NCBI RefSeq assembly: GCF_007655135.1
Contig: NC_045130.1
Span: 14,942,001-15,006,000 of the forward strand
DNA: 64,000 nucleotides
Origin: Punica granatum
Taxonomy: Eukaryota > Streptophyta > Magnoliopsida > Myrtales > Lythraceae
Direction of reading: 5' to 3'
The notes under the pieces were generated by a model. The model ran no database searches. It saw only the letters and a list, made by a program, of their open reading frames with translations, and had not been told where the DNA came from. Below, one piece after another: positions 24,549 through 35,754 of the stretch (positions are counted from its first letter, which is position 1; each line of letters begins with the position of its first letter). Both the position numbers and the translations under genes were made by a program.

Positions 24549-26000
24549 TTGTGCCCTTCCAATTGCTGTTTGACTGTCACAGTGGATACAAATTGGTGGC
24601 ACAGGTTTTTCCCATTGAGGAATGCCCTCTAGAAAATGGCGTAGCCATTCAGCTTCTTCTCCACATTTATCCAGAGCAATAAACTCAGATTCCATTGTGG
24701 ACCTAGCGATAATAGTTTGTTTCGAGGACTTCCATGAAACTGCTGCACCTGCTAGTGTGAACACATATCCACTAGTGGATTTTGAATCCGTTATATCAGA
24801 TATCCAATTCGCATCACTGTATCCCTCTAGGACAGCTGGATATCTAGTATAGTGCAGCCCGTAATCTCGAGTGTATCTAAGGTATTTGAGTACCCTGACA
24901 ATTGCCTTCCAATGGTCTCCACTCGGATTACTCGTATATCTACTGAGTCTACTAACCGAGTATGCAATATCAGGCCTAGTACAACTCATCAGATACATCA
25001 GACTTCCAATGACCCGCGAGTATTCTAACTGAGAAATACTCTCTTTTCTATTCTTTGATAGATGAAGATTATTGTCTATTGGAGTCTTTGAAATTCCAGA
25101 ATCATTTTTGGTAAATTTTTCCAGAATTTTATCTATGTAGTGTGACTGACTCAAAATTAGTCCATCTGATGTTCTCATGATTTTAATTCCTAAAATCACA
25201 TCAGCGAGTCCCATATCTTTCATATCAAATCTTGAATTCAACATATTCTTCGTAGATTTGATCATTCTGTCATCACTACCAACAATGAGTATGTCATCCA
25301 CGTAGAGACATAAAATGACGTAACCATTTTCTGTTTCTTTAATGTATACACATTTATCACACTCATTGATTTTAAATCCTTTGGAAATCATTGCATTATC
25401 GAATTTTTCGTGCCACTGTTTTGGCGCTTGTTTTAACTCATACAATGATTTGACCAATTTACAGACTTTCCTTTCTTTTCCTGGAGCCACGAACCCCTCG
25501 GGTTGTTCCATATAGATTTCTTCATCTAAATCTCCATTTAGGAAAGCTGTTTTCACATCCATTTGATGAACTTCCAAATTACGCAATGCCGCAACTGCAA
25601 GTATCATCCTAATGGAATTTATTCTTGTCACAGGAGAATAAGTATCAAAATAGTCCAAGCCTTCCTTTTGCTTGTATCCCTTAATTACAAGCCTGGCCTT
25701 GTACTTATCAATGGATCCATCTGCTTTCATTTTCCTTTTAAAGATCCATTTGGATCCTAAGGGTTTACAACTAGTGGGGAGATCCACTAATTCCCAAGTG
25801 TGATTTCGCAGAATCGAATCAATTTCACTTTTGATTGCCTCCTTCCAAAGAGGTCCCTCAGAGGAATTTACTGCTTCAGCATAGCTTTGTGGTCCATTTT
25901 CTAACAAATATGTCAGAAAATCATTCCCGAATGATTTTTTCAATTCTAGCTCTTTTGCTGCGTCTAGGTTCAATCTCTTCATCCGAACCCTGCCTTTCAT
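24342..26000 (-). pseudogene. copia reverse transcriptase / RNase H frame (pol 3' part)
   Basis: A 552-residue frame holding the reverse transcriptase (KTAFLNG near 150, YVDD at 233-236, [19 protein letters not shown]) and the RNase H (SYSDANW-like [27 protein letters not shown] near the end). The catalytic motifs look intact. It is out of frame with the integrase: the frames overlap at about 25935-25940, where a run of six A (element strand) replaces the five needed to read through. In family members this junction is continuous, so one inserted A explains the break. It may be a real mutation or a sequencing error in the homopolymer. The true polypeptide would start in the upstream frame rather than at the ATG at 26000. 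Confidence 0.92.
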
Positions 26001-27693
26001 GATCTACGTCATGAAGTCCATCATTCATAGTGCACGAGGTTCGTTTTGATGAACTCGATACCTCATTCAATTTACATGGAAATACATCTTCAAAGAACGA
26101 TGCATTCCTTGATTCCATTATCGTGTTCTTGTGTATATCGGGAATCTTAGATTCATGCACAAGAAATCGATAAGCACTACTGTTATGTGCATAGCCAATA
26201 AAGATGCAGTCCACCGTCTTAGGACCGATCTTTACTTTCTTTGGTGCCGGAACGACTACTTTTGCCAAACACCCCCACACTCGCAAGTGGTCGTAGGATG
26301 ATCTCCTACCTCTGAATAATTCATAAGGTGTCTTTTCCCTTTTCTTTCGAGGCACCTTATTTAATAGGTAATTGCTTGACAATATTGCTTCACCCCACAT
26401 ATTTTGAGGTAATCCTGAACTTAATATCATCGCATTCATCATGTCTTTCAATGTGCGATTTTTGCGTTCAGCAACACCATTCGATTGAGGTGAATAGGGT
26501 GCAGTCACTTCGTGTATAATTCCGTATTGTGCACAGAATTCCCCGAAAGGCGTTACATATTCGCCTCCTCTGTCACTCCTCAATCTCTTGATTTTCTTGT
26601 TGAGTTGATTCTCAACTTCATTTTTATAGAGAACAAATTTCTCTATGGCCTCATCTTTGCTTTTCAACAAATATACGTAACAGTATTTTGTACTATCATC
26701 GATAAAGGTAATAAAATAATTATTACCACCTCTTGTTGTTGCGAACTTTAAATCGCATACATCACTATGAATTAGATCTAGTGGCTCGGTGTTCCTTTCA
26801 ATCGTTTGAAAGGGTGATCTTGTCAATTTTGCCTCAACACAAATTTCACATTTGTGCCGTGAATCAATTTGGAATGTAGGTATGTGATTCAAGTTAATTA
26901 ATCTACGCAAAGTATTATAATTAACATGACCCAGTCTTCCATGCCACAAATCAGGAGACTCAATCAAATACGCAGAAGAACCAGAATTCTTATTGATTAT
27001 GGTCATTACATTGAGCTTAAAAAGCCCGTCACATACATATCCCTTTCCTACGTACATTCCAGACTTGGACAGAATAACTTTGTCCGACTCAAAAACCATC
27101 CTGAACCCATGTTTGTTCAGCAATGACCCGGAGACTAAATTCTTCCGAATCTCAGGTACGTACAATACATTGTTCAGAGTCAACTCCTTTCCTGAAGTCA
27201 TCTTTAAGACTACCTTTCCTTGACCTTCAACAGCAGAATGGGCAGAGTTTCCCATATAGATCCTTTCCCCAGTGACCGGTTCGAGCATAGAGAACAGGTC
27301 TCTATTTGAGCACACATGTCTGGTGGCACCGGTATCAAGCCACCATTCCTTTGGGTTGGACCCAATGAGGTTCACCTCTGAAACCACAGCAGATAGGTTG
27401 ATGTCTGCCACATCTCGAGCCATTTCATTGACCACGTTTGCTTCATGATCCTTTTTCCTTTTTGGGAGCCTGCAGTCAGCAGATCTGTGACCTTTCTTGT
27501 CACAGTTGAAGCATTTCCCCTGAAACTTGGGCTTGAAGACTCCTCCATTCGTACCCAGCTTCTTCTTGCCTTTTTTGTTCTTAGAGCTTTGCCCTTGCTC
27601 CATGACATTTACCTTAGCAGCAGGGAGGATGAGATCCTTTCCGGAGTTTTTATTGTCTTCTTCAATTCGAAGCTTGACAACAAGATCTTCCAT
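25921..27693 (-). pseudogene. copia gag zinc knuckle, protease and integrase frame
   Basis: 590 residues. Order: C-terminal gag with a CCHC knuckle ([14 protein letters not shown], about 61-74), aspartic protease ([12 protein letters not shown], about 117-128), the pre-integrase zinc region ([17 protein letters not shown] and CEICVEAK) and a DDE integrase ([34 protein letters not shown]). All key residues are present. The frame starts at the gag break near 27694, where one base appears to be missing between GAGATGAC and ATGGAAGAT. It ends with a frameshift into the reverse transcriptase. In an active copy these parts form one polyprotein, cleaved by the element protease. Confidence 0.92.
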
Positions 27694-28343
27694 GTCATCT
27701 CCTTTCGCTTATGCTTCAGATAATTCTTGAAATCCTTCCAACCAGAAGGCAGTTTCTCAATGACAACAGCCACTTGGAAGGATTCACTTAGAGCCATTCC
27801 CTCAGCCTGAATCTCATGTAAGAGCACTTGCAATTCCTGCACTTGACTCATTACGGTCCTTGAATCCACCATTTTAAAATCGAGGAATCGTCCGACGAGA
27901 AATTTCTTCGCACCGGCATCCTCTGATTTATATTTACGGTCCAAGGATTCCCATAGTTCCTTTGCCGTCTTAAACCCCTGATAGACACTATACAGGGAAT
28001 CATGAAGACTATTCATGATATAATTCCGGCAGAGATAGTCGGAGTGCTTCCAAGCGTCAACCGCACTGAGAGCCTGCACATCTGACTCCCCCACAGATAG
28101 GGTTGGAGCATTTTCAGTCAAAAATCTTGCAAGGTTCAGAGTTGTGAGGTAGAATAGCATCTTTTGCTGCCACCTCTTGAAGTTCAACCCATTGAACTTC
28201 TCGGGCTTCTCGACATGGTTCACAGGGACCATCGAGGGAGCAGCCACGTTTTGGCTAACCAAATGGTTAGGCAAGATAGGAGCAGGGCCGGAGCCAGTAG
28301 TCTGGCTTCCGTTGGTCGTATCTCCATCGTTCCCCGACGCCAT
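27609..28343 (-). CDS. copia gag (UBN2-like nucleocapsid region)
   Basis: A 244-residue frame from an ATG 36 bp inside the 5' LTR. It has the usual plant copia gag features: [19 protein letters not shown] near residue 44, [19 protein letters not shown], and a [19 protein letters not shown] block, followed by [20 protein letters not shown]. After KRKEM the frame leaves family similarity because of a one-base deletion at about 27694, so the last 30 or so residues are spurious and the CCHC knuckle is read in the next frame. Gag would form the virus-like particle in the cytoplasm. Transcription would start in the 5' LTR. Confidence 0.88.
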   Translation of the reverse strand: MASGNDGDTTNGSQTTGSGPAPILPNHLVSQNVAAPSMVPVNHVEKPEKFNGLNFKRWQQKMLFYLTTLNLARFLTENAPTLSVGESDVQALSAVDAWKHSDYLCRNYIMNSLHDSLYSVYQGFKTAKELWESLDRKYKSEDAGAKKFLVGRFLDFKMVDSRTVMSQVQELQVLLHEIQAEGMALSESFQVAVVIEKLPSGWKDFKNYLKHKRKEMTWKILLSSFELKKTIKTPERISSSLLLR

Positions 28344-28379
28344 TCGAATCGTTCAAATAACAAGATTCTGTTTCAAGAT

Positions 28380-29010
28380 TGTAAGACGTAAATTTAATTA
28401 GCCTTAATAAGTCACAAAATTGAACGATAATTCAAATAGCTATTCGGACAAATAGAATACTATCAAATTAACTTAATTTCATTAGTATAGGAACTTGGAA
28501 ATTCAAACCGAAACAAAGGCGAAACCGAAAGATACGAGAGAGAGCCGAGTCCTGTGTTAGACACAAACCCCTTGAAACAGAATTGTCCCCTCCTGGGTGC
28601 TTGAGGTTACGTGGACAATCGTTTCCCAGGATAAAACGGCAACAAGCGAAGCAGCAGCACAAACAGCAACGCTTCAGCGAACTCGAAGAGAAGCGTGAAC
28701 ACTTTTGAGGTCGAATTTTCTTCTTGTTTTTCAATCGGCTATAGGAAGCAATGGAAGGCAGGAGACTTTTTCTCTTGTTCTCCTTCCTTTTTGCCGTGTG
28801 CCCCTTTTATAGACTATGGGTTCCATCCGTTATATGACTCTTCCTATTCTCCATTTATGGGGAATAATTCACATATATTCAATATACATGTTAATGACAT
28901 TTGATTATTCATGAATGCAATCCATTCATTTCTTGTAACCGCCAAGAAAATCAAGAGTCATTAGCTCGTGAGCAATTTCCTCATTCACCCATTAGCCATA
29001 ATTTCCAACA
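28380..29010 (-). repeat. 5' LTR of the copia element
   Basis: 631 bp, apparently identical to 23193-23823. In element orientation it contains U3, a TATA-like box and the transcription start. The first bases after it are ATCTTGAAACAG, not the initiator-tRNA complement common in copia elements. Confidence 0.95.
28803..28812 (-). promoter_or_regulatory. TATA box in the 5' LTR
   Basis: CTATAAAAGG on the minus strand, in a GC-richer context of the LTR, is a good match to a plant TATA box and faces the gag gene. The start site and activity are inferred. Confidence 0.65.
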
Positions 29011-30121
29011 GGTTCATGATCTGATCCGATTGACGATCTCCTCGTTTGTCCCATTCTTGTGATCTTCGTCGCTATTTCATTCTTAGTCAATGTCAAGATG
29101 TATTTTATATCCGGCCAAAGTTAAAAACATTCAGAGACAAAATTAGTACTTTTTTTTATCCATAGACAAATTGCCCTTGACAATATTTGCCATTTCCGAA
29201 GCATTAAGAAAATGCAGGAGCATCCCAATTTCAGTGACAACTGAGAGAGAGAGGATGCTGAAATGGGTGTGCCTAAGGAAGTGAGGAGTGTAACTTACTT
29301 CATGATGGTGTACAGATCACGAGACTGTTCCGTCGATGACGATGATTGAACCGGTTTCGGTGATATTCTGATAAGCAAGTGATGGAAGAAGAAGAAGAAG
29401 TCAAGTCGGGTTGAAATGGGATTACCGGGTGCAAGTCGGGTCAGCTTGAGCAAGACGGGTAGATTTAAAATCTATCCAATAGAAACGTGTCACGTCATCG
29501 CATTAATGGCTACGTCGTCGAAACGGACGGCGTTAACTCCACTTAACGGCCACTTGACGGATAGGACCACTGGTGTCACATTTTCAAAACTTTTAGGACC
29601 ACTGCTGACACTTTTCCTAAACTTTAAGAACTTGATTTTTCGAAGTGAAACTTATAGGATTTAATGTCAAAAAATGCCAAACAATTAGGATCAAAAGTGT
29701 CATTTTCCCTTAAAAAAATGCTATGATAACAATTTAGGACTTTACTTCAAATATTTAATACATTTTTTAAGTATTTAATATTTTTATTGTTGGTGATTAA
29801 TTGTGCAAAATCTAAATACTTTAATTGAACTAAATACTTTAATTGAAAATATCAAACATGTCACTATGTTGTGCTTGATGTAACCGTGATGAATTACATG
29901 ATGAGGTGAACTATGGAAAATTTTCAAGTGGCTTACAATTAGATATTTTCCAACAATTCGCTCATCCCATTCTTCAAACTTTACATAATTACACCGACAT
30001 TTTTGTCGCACTCCTAACCCATCGTCATAGAGGTACATATAATGCATCTTTAACAATATGCATGTGCAGGGCAAAATTGTTTCAACATATACATATAGCA
30101 GAAAACCATCAGGGAGATCAT

Positions 30122-32460
30122 ATGGAGGGCATCAATAAGAAGAACAAGAAGATCGGAATCATTGGGGCGGGCATAAGCGGCCTACTGGCCTGCAAGTACG
30201 CCCTCTCGAAGGGCTACACCCCCCTCGTGTTCGAGTCCCAGAGCACTATCGGGGGCGTGTGGACCACGCCGCTGGAGACCACACTTCTCCAGACGCCCCG
30301 AGAGCTGTTCCAGTTTTCGGATTTCCCGTGGCCTGCAGAGGTCACTGAGGATTTCCCGATCCACTACCAGGTCATGGGCTACATCCGATCCTACGCGGAC
30401 CGGTTCAGGCTCATCGAGCACGTGCGGTTCAACTCCAAGGTTGTGCAAATCGAATATAGAGCTGCTGCCGGAGGAGAAGAGGAGATGGAAGGATGGCACT
30501 ATTGGGGTGGGAGTGGCGAGGCTTTTGGCCCTTCAGGCAATTGGGAGCTCACTGTGGAGGACACTGTTAGTCACACGACCGAGGTATTTTGCAATCACTG
30601 TGGAGGAACATATTAGTTAACGACGTTGCGGATATCTTTGGAATGCAAACCACATAATGAAATACGAACAACTTACGATCCTTGCAGGTGCACGAAGTGG
30701 ACTTTGTGATCCTTGCAATTGGGAGATTTAGCGACGTGCCGAACTTCCCGGAATTCCCACCGGGAAAGGGGCCAGAGGCTTTCCGTGGAGAGGTTGTTCA
30801 TTCTATGGACTATGCCGCCATGGATTTCGGAAGCGCTGCTGCTTTTGTCAAGGGCCGCCGGGTCGCCATCGTCGGATTCCAGAAGTCAGCACTTGATATA
30901 GCTGCGGAGTGCTCAGCTGCCAACGGTTGTCTATTTTAGCTGGTCCCTTTCGACTTTTCATTGTTGAACCCTCCATACTCTGACAATTTTCGAATAATCA
31001 CGTAATTGCCCCGCAGTCTGACGGTCGGAGTTACAGTTAACCTCCTCGACTTTAGTCAATTCTACGAAGTTTTACTCCGGATAAGTTAATGTAATCAGAA
31101 ACAGCAATATATCCGAACAACATGCTAAAGGTCTTGTGTAAACTATTAGGAGAGTGATGACTAATATTTTTCGGAAGGATGCTGCCTGTTGAAAGTTCTT
31201 TCTTGAAAAGATATTGAGGTGTAATGTAATATCTTGTATGATCAACAAATTCCAAGGAGTTATAAGAGTGATTTGATGTGCAGGTGCGGCGCTCCCATGC
31301 ACGGTTGTGTACAGAACAGAGCATTGGAACGTACCGGCCTACATGCCGTGGGGAGTGCCCTTAGCTCTCCTTTATCTCAATCGCTTCTCCGAGTTTCTTC
31401 TCCACAAACCGGGGGAAGGGCCCCTCCAAAGTCTGTTGTCGACAGCTCTGTACCCTGTGGTATGATCATCCTCGAACTAAGATCTTGAGATATTGTAAGT
31501 TCGTTTCATTTTTTTTCATTTAACAAAATAAAAGTTTGGCTCATCTCGGTGAATATCATATGTATAGATCATGTGTGTTTCTGAATATGTATGCATAGTA
31601 ATTCTATGTGAAACATATTGTTGTTCATCCGGCTATGGCAGAGATTGGGTATCTCCAAGTTCGTGGAGAGTTACATCAGATGGAAGCATCCCCTGGCGAA
31701 GTTTGGGATGGTGCCGAAGCACAACTTCCTCCAGCAGATAAGCTCGTGTCTAATCTCGACTGTGCCCAAGAAGTTTTACGACAGGGTGGAGGAAGGGAGC
31801 ATCAAGCTACAGAAGTCTCAGAACATAGCATTCTGCAGCGAAGGCATTCTTCTCGATGGCGAGAGCTCACCCCTTGAGATGGATCTCGTGATATTTGCTA
31901 CCGGATTCAGAGGCGACGTGAAGCTCCGGAAGATTTTTAAGTCACCGAGGTTTGCCAAGTGCATCGCTGGGCAGGATGATGCTTCAGTTCCTCTCTACAG
32001 GTGAGCCAACCCAGGAACTAGAACAATGACTTTGATACCATGCTGATGCAGATTAAAATTTTCGCATATTCGAGCATTCTGTTTACTATCTTTTGAAGTT
32101 TTCTGTTTTACCTCCAGGCAGTGCATTCACCCAAGGATCCCCCAACTGGCAGTACTCGGGTTCTCCGAGAGCGTCTCGAACCTGTACACCTCCGAAATAC
32201 GGTGCCGGTGGCTGTTCGAGCTGCTTGATGGCACATTCAAGCTCCCGAGCATCAAGGAGATGGAGAAGGACATCGAGGATTGGGACAGTTTCATGAAGAG
32301 GTACTCTGGCAAGTACTACCGCAGGTCATGCATCGGTGCCCTTCACATATGGTACAATGACCAGCTCTGCAAGGACATGGGATGGAACCCCAGAAGGAAG
32401 AAGGGGTTCTTCGCCGAGCTGTTTGAGCCCTATGGTCCCTTGGACTACGCGTCCCCCTAA
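30122..32460 (+). CDS. Flavin-containing monooxygenase, FMO1-like, copy A
   Basis: Predicted exons: 30122-30583, 30688-30925, 31284-31459, 31642-32000 and 32118-32460; all GT..AG, phases consistent, 525 residues. Motifs: FAD-binding GAGISG at 15-20, the FMO signature [11 protein letters not shown] at 186-196, NADPH-binding GFQKSA at 217-222, and FATGF at 377-381. It ends [10 protein letters not shown]. It resembles the plant FMO1 clade, whose best-known member N-hydroxylates pipecolic acid in systemic immunity; the substrate here is unknown. The ATG chosen follows a non-conserved upstream extension of the frame, and copy B starts at the same codon. Segment A upstream DNA is split by a 7.3-kb insertion ending about 0.4 kb before the ATG, which may alter expression. 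It appears intact. Confidence 0.92.
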
Positions 32461-33546
32461 CTTCGTTGAGAAAATGAATTCCCGGATTAATGATCGGCAA
32501 GCGGAGGAACCATTGGACCAGATGCAACGGAAGTTAATTCCCATAGTCACATTTTTAACTTCTCTTGGTCGCATCTTTCCTTTGTTCTGAATCAAGATAG
32601 AAGTTGGACATTTGGACCGCAAACAATATCATAACCATGATCTGTACAAATGCATGTAGTTGAGATCTCTTAGTATGTTGATCCAGAAAAATTATGAATT
32701 CGAGCAAAATGCCATCAATGTCACTAGCCTTCTTACAGTTATTTGTTTCTACTCAGACATCAGATGAATCAGATAAAACACACGTCAGCCTAGTTGGGTA
32801 ACTATACACACAAGCGACTGGGGAGACTTCCAAATATGAAATAAAAAGCATCTCAGTGCATATTGAAGAGCGTTTGCAGGATCAAAATCAAGACCAGCGC
32901 AGACTTCCAATTGAACACTTGCAATCCATTTATCGCAGCATCATCGCTCTGAGCTGTTCATCGACAATGACAGAGAAAAGACAATGATGCCATATGTAAC
33001 TAATTTTACAAGATTCAGGTAACTTGGTTGAGAGTCAAAGGTTCTGTCTTGGAGATAACTGGACAGGTGGAATCAGTGGAAGTCGTGATCAGGGGACTAA
33101 GGATAGCTTGGCTTGTGTAACCAGCATAAGCGCCAGTTGTGCTATTACAATCAGTCAGTCTCGTGTACCTGATGTACAACTCCGTGCCCCCGCATTACAT
33201 GGATGGCAAGAGGCAACCAGTTCGATGTTATGATGCCAGAGAGCTGATACTGTAACCTGCAGCCAGTGTAAACATGAGGAACCAGACTCAGATTGCCAGA
33301 AATAGGAAGAGACTTGGACCAACCTATATCCAATTACAGAAAGAAAGTTTCCCTAGTAAGTCGCAGACATCTAGTTATTGAGGAACCCTATAGGCTTGTC
33401 ACATTGCCACATGATATACCCTTTACATATAAGATTTTCTACACCGAGTGGCAGCTTCACTCGATAGAGTTGTGGGCAGTGAATGTAACTGCAGTACTTG
33501 GGGAAACATTGGACGAACTTATGTATGTACGACTGACCACAAAAGC
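32461..33546. other. FMO-A downstream flank, conserved in segment B
   Basis: Follows the FMO stop codon and is colinear with 48420-49440 with few differences. It presumably includes the 3' UTR. The distal part (about 32990-33540) is less AT-rich than typical spacer and has short open frames on both strands, but none matches a family I can name with confidence. Confidence 0.5.
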
Positions 33547-34546
33547 AAAAAAGCTTTTCTTCTTTTTCTCTAAGTGATGATGCTATATAGAACAAAATTA
33601 CATTACTGTAAACATTACATTACATTACAGTATACAATAAAAATGGGTCCCTATGACTGAAAGAGCGAGTTTTTGTCTTTTCTACATACAGGTACGTAGG
33701 CCTTTTTTTTTTTTCGATTACAAGGGAGGTTCACGAGGCAAAGAGATGCGCCACTACGCTATACCCTTTCTTGATATCCGTAGGCCCTTTACATACTTTA
33801 AGCACGTTTCTGTCTTTTTGACCCTCCTCCGTCCAATTTTACAAATAAAGTAAAATTGCACAATGAAGACCAAGAGGAGGCTGCTTCCTCTCCCAACTCC
33901 CCAGGTCGGTTCCCCTTAGCATCACCTTCCATTTCATCCCTAAAACATACATTGCAAGGCAAATTAGTCCCTGAAATAAATTATGTGTACTAATTAGTCC
34001 GAACGTTTCAAATGTTAGAACTAATTGGTCCTTCCGTTCGAATAAATGCAGGTCCCTGACGGAGTTTGCCTCTCACGACCGTTAACTGGCACAGTGAGTC
34101 TGTACCTTCCTGTCAAGCCTTCATCCCTTTCCCTTTCCCTGTTAAAACAATAGAAAACCCTAAAACCCAACAAAAGAAGAACGCAAAACAGCAAAAATAC
34201 TTTCTTCCTTCTCGAGAAGCTAGAACAGTAGCAGCAGGAGAATCGGGAGGTGACACAAAACAGCAAAAATCACGATTGCAACATCGGAAAACGACCAACA
34301 ATTACAATTGATGTCTGTTTTGTGGGGAGAGACAGTTTTATAGGCATTTTGTTGTTTGCACCAAGACTGGTATATCAAAAGCTTGTTTAATGCCATGATG
34401 CTACCTCCAGTCAATTCGAATTTTGATCTCACAACACAGCTTGCTCTTTGATAACTGCAGATTATATTGTTTCATCGATGCTTGTTTTCTTACAAATTGA
34501 GTATAGTATTCTTCTCTTTTCCTTTCTATTGGAAGCTTATGAAGAA

Positions 34547-35107
34547 CTAGGAATGTAAAAATTTCATACAAATCGGAAGCCGAATTTTGGCCAAAGCAAG
34601 AACAGAAGCAGGGAGGATCCACAGACCCTCTCCGCAGATCAACCCGGATGCAATCGCCGGAACCATCAGCTCTGCCTTTTTTGGGTTAATCTTGTTCCAG
34701 ACGAACACAATCAAGCTCCCCGAACACATGTCAACGGTGAAGTACGCCCCCACAAGGAAAGGTGGGGCCATGGCCATGGGAAGGGGCATTCACTTCTCGA
34801 TCTTTTCGGGTGAGAGATCCCTGATGAGGTTCACCAGAACTGCAAACCCGAAGAACAGGTAGCAAAGCTGGAGGCAGTGGTTTGGCAGGGCAGACAAGCC
34901 CTCGACTCCTAGAATGGCCATGTTTCGGTAGATCAGAGCATAAGGTGCCTTGAACTCCCCATCGGGATTTCCCACATCGAAAGCCTTGTAGAAGAGGAAG
35001 AAGCTGAGGGGCGCTGTGAGGCACCCAATGGCGCTCCCAATGACCTAGCTGAGGAACACGGCTCGCGGGGATGAGAGTGTGCAGTGGGCCGTCTTGAAGT
35101 CCTGCAT
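34547..35107 (-). pseudogene. Captured yellow-stripe-like (YSL) oligopeptide transporter C-terminus
   Basis: One minus-strand frame runs 187 codons with two internal stops: MQDFKTAHCTLSSPRAVFLS, TAG at 35045-35047, then [43 protein letters not shown] at 34790-34792, and [20 protein letters not shown] up to [19 protein letters not shown]. This is the C-terminal membrane region of plant YSL metal-nicotianamine transporters (OPT family, usually about 670 residues). The TAG replaces an expected Gln and the TGA an expected Trp. No frameshift is present. It lacks most of the transporter and is surely non-functional as such. Confidence 0.92.
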
Positions 35108-35271
35108 AAATTGCACGATTGCAACTTCGGAAGATCACAGGCGACACTCTAAATTGCAGAAATCTTGAGGCATTTGGTCGAATTTGATGATTGGAGTAAA
35201 AGCGGGTGGTTCAATTAGGGTTTGATCGGATTTTCGAAAAGCTCCAATTTGGGGCGGGAAGGAAATTTTTT

Positions 35272-35298
35272 TGTTGGGGGGGGGGGGAGGGGGGGTGT
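35272..35298. repeat. G-rich tract
   Basis: Runs of 12 and 7 guanines separated by one A on the plus strand, inside the YSL-carrying element near its right inverted repeat. It could form a G-quadruplex and is a likely site of length error in assembly. Confidence 0.8.
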
Positions 35299-35754
35299 GG
35301 TTTGACTTTCTGGGACGGCCTCACTGTGTGAATTAACGGCTGAGAGGCAAACTCCGTCAGGGACTTGCATTTATTCGAACGGAAGGACCAATTAGTTCTA
35401 ATGTTTGAAGCGTTCGGACTAATTAGTACACATAATTTATTTCAGGGACCAATTTGCCTTGAGGTGTATATTTCAGGGACGAAATTGTCAATTCTGTCCT
35501 TCAATTTTTCTCCTTTGGTCGAATCCCGCTGGTGGCATTTTCTCCCCCTTTTCTTTTCCTCTTTTTGTTTTTTTCCCCTTCTTTCCCATTCGTTGGCTGG
35601 TTTTTCTTTCTTTTTTTCCTTTTTCCCCCTCTCCTTCCTTTTGCTATCAAAATGATCCCATTTTTCCTTCCTTACCATTTTTTTTCTTAATAGCCTTTAC
35701 AATTATTCATAACCATTTGCAAAGGTTACTAACCTAATGGATTTCCCAAATCTA

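Larger units (their letters stand above)
23193..29010 (-). mobile_element. Ty1-copia LTR retrotransposon, 5.8 kb, minus orientation
   Basis: Two 631-bp LTRs (23193-23823 and 28380-29010) appear identical base for base by eye. In element orientation they start TGTTGGAAATTATGG and end ..CGTCTTACA. Between them, on the minus strand, lie gag, protease, integrase, reverse transcriptase and RNase H in copia order. A polypurine tract (GTGGGGGAT) sits just inside the 3' LTR at about 23824-23832. No 5-bp target duplication is visible, and the sequence after the 5' LTR is not the usual TGGTATCAGAGC primer site. Two single-base frameshifts interrupt the coding region. Confidence 0.95.
22364..29709. mobile_element. 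Pack-MULE carrying a cyclophilin fragment, interrupted by a copia element
   Basis: Long terminal inverted repeats of about 315 bp (22364-22680 and 29397-29709) begin GGGAAAATCACACTG and end CAAAAGTGTCATTTTCCC. The 9 bp TTAAAAAAA flank both sides (22355-22363, 29710-29718), the Mutator target duplication length. Segment B has the uninterrupted site at about 45285-45293. Without the nested 5.8-kb copia the element is about 1.5 kb. It encodes no transposase and contains a cyclophilin gene 3' end, which fits the Pack-MULE definition. Confidence 0.92.
33930..35485. mobile_element. Long-TIR (MULE-like) element carrying a YSL transporter fragment
   Basis: Inverted repeats of at least 140 bp face each other: GCAAATTAGTCCCTGAAATA at 33959 and the inverse TATTTCAGGGACCAATTTGC at 35439. 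They extend outward imperfectly to about 33930 and 35485 and inward through GGAGTTTGCCTCTC. No transposase is present and no clear 9-bp duplication was found. The body contains a captured host gene piece on the minus strand. The whole block, with the repeats that follow it, is absent from segment B. Confidence 0.75.

Noticed and set aside
29906..30121. In-frame upstream extension of FMO-A exon 1
   Set aside because: The extension is not kept in copy B, has no FMO similarity, and the family start fits the ATG at 30122.
32990..33600. Possible receptor-kinase extracellular domain on the minus strand
   Set aside because: A few Cys and Trp residues recalled wall-associated kinase ectodomains, but stops interrupt it and no diagnostic motif was found.
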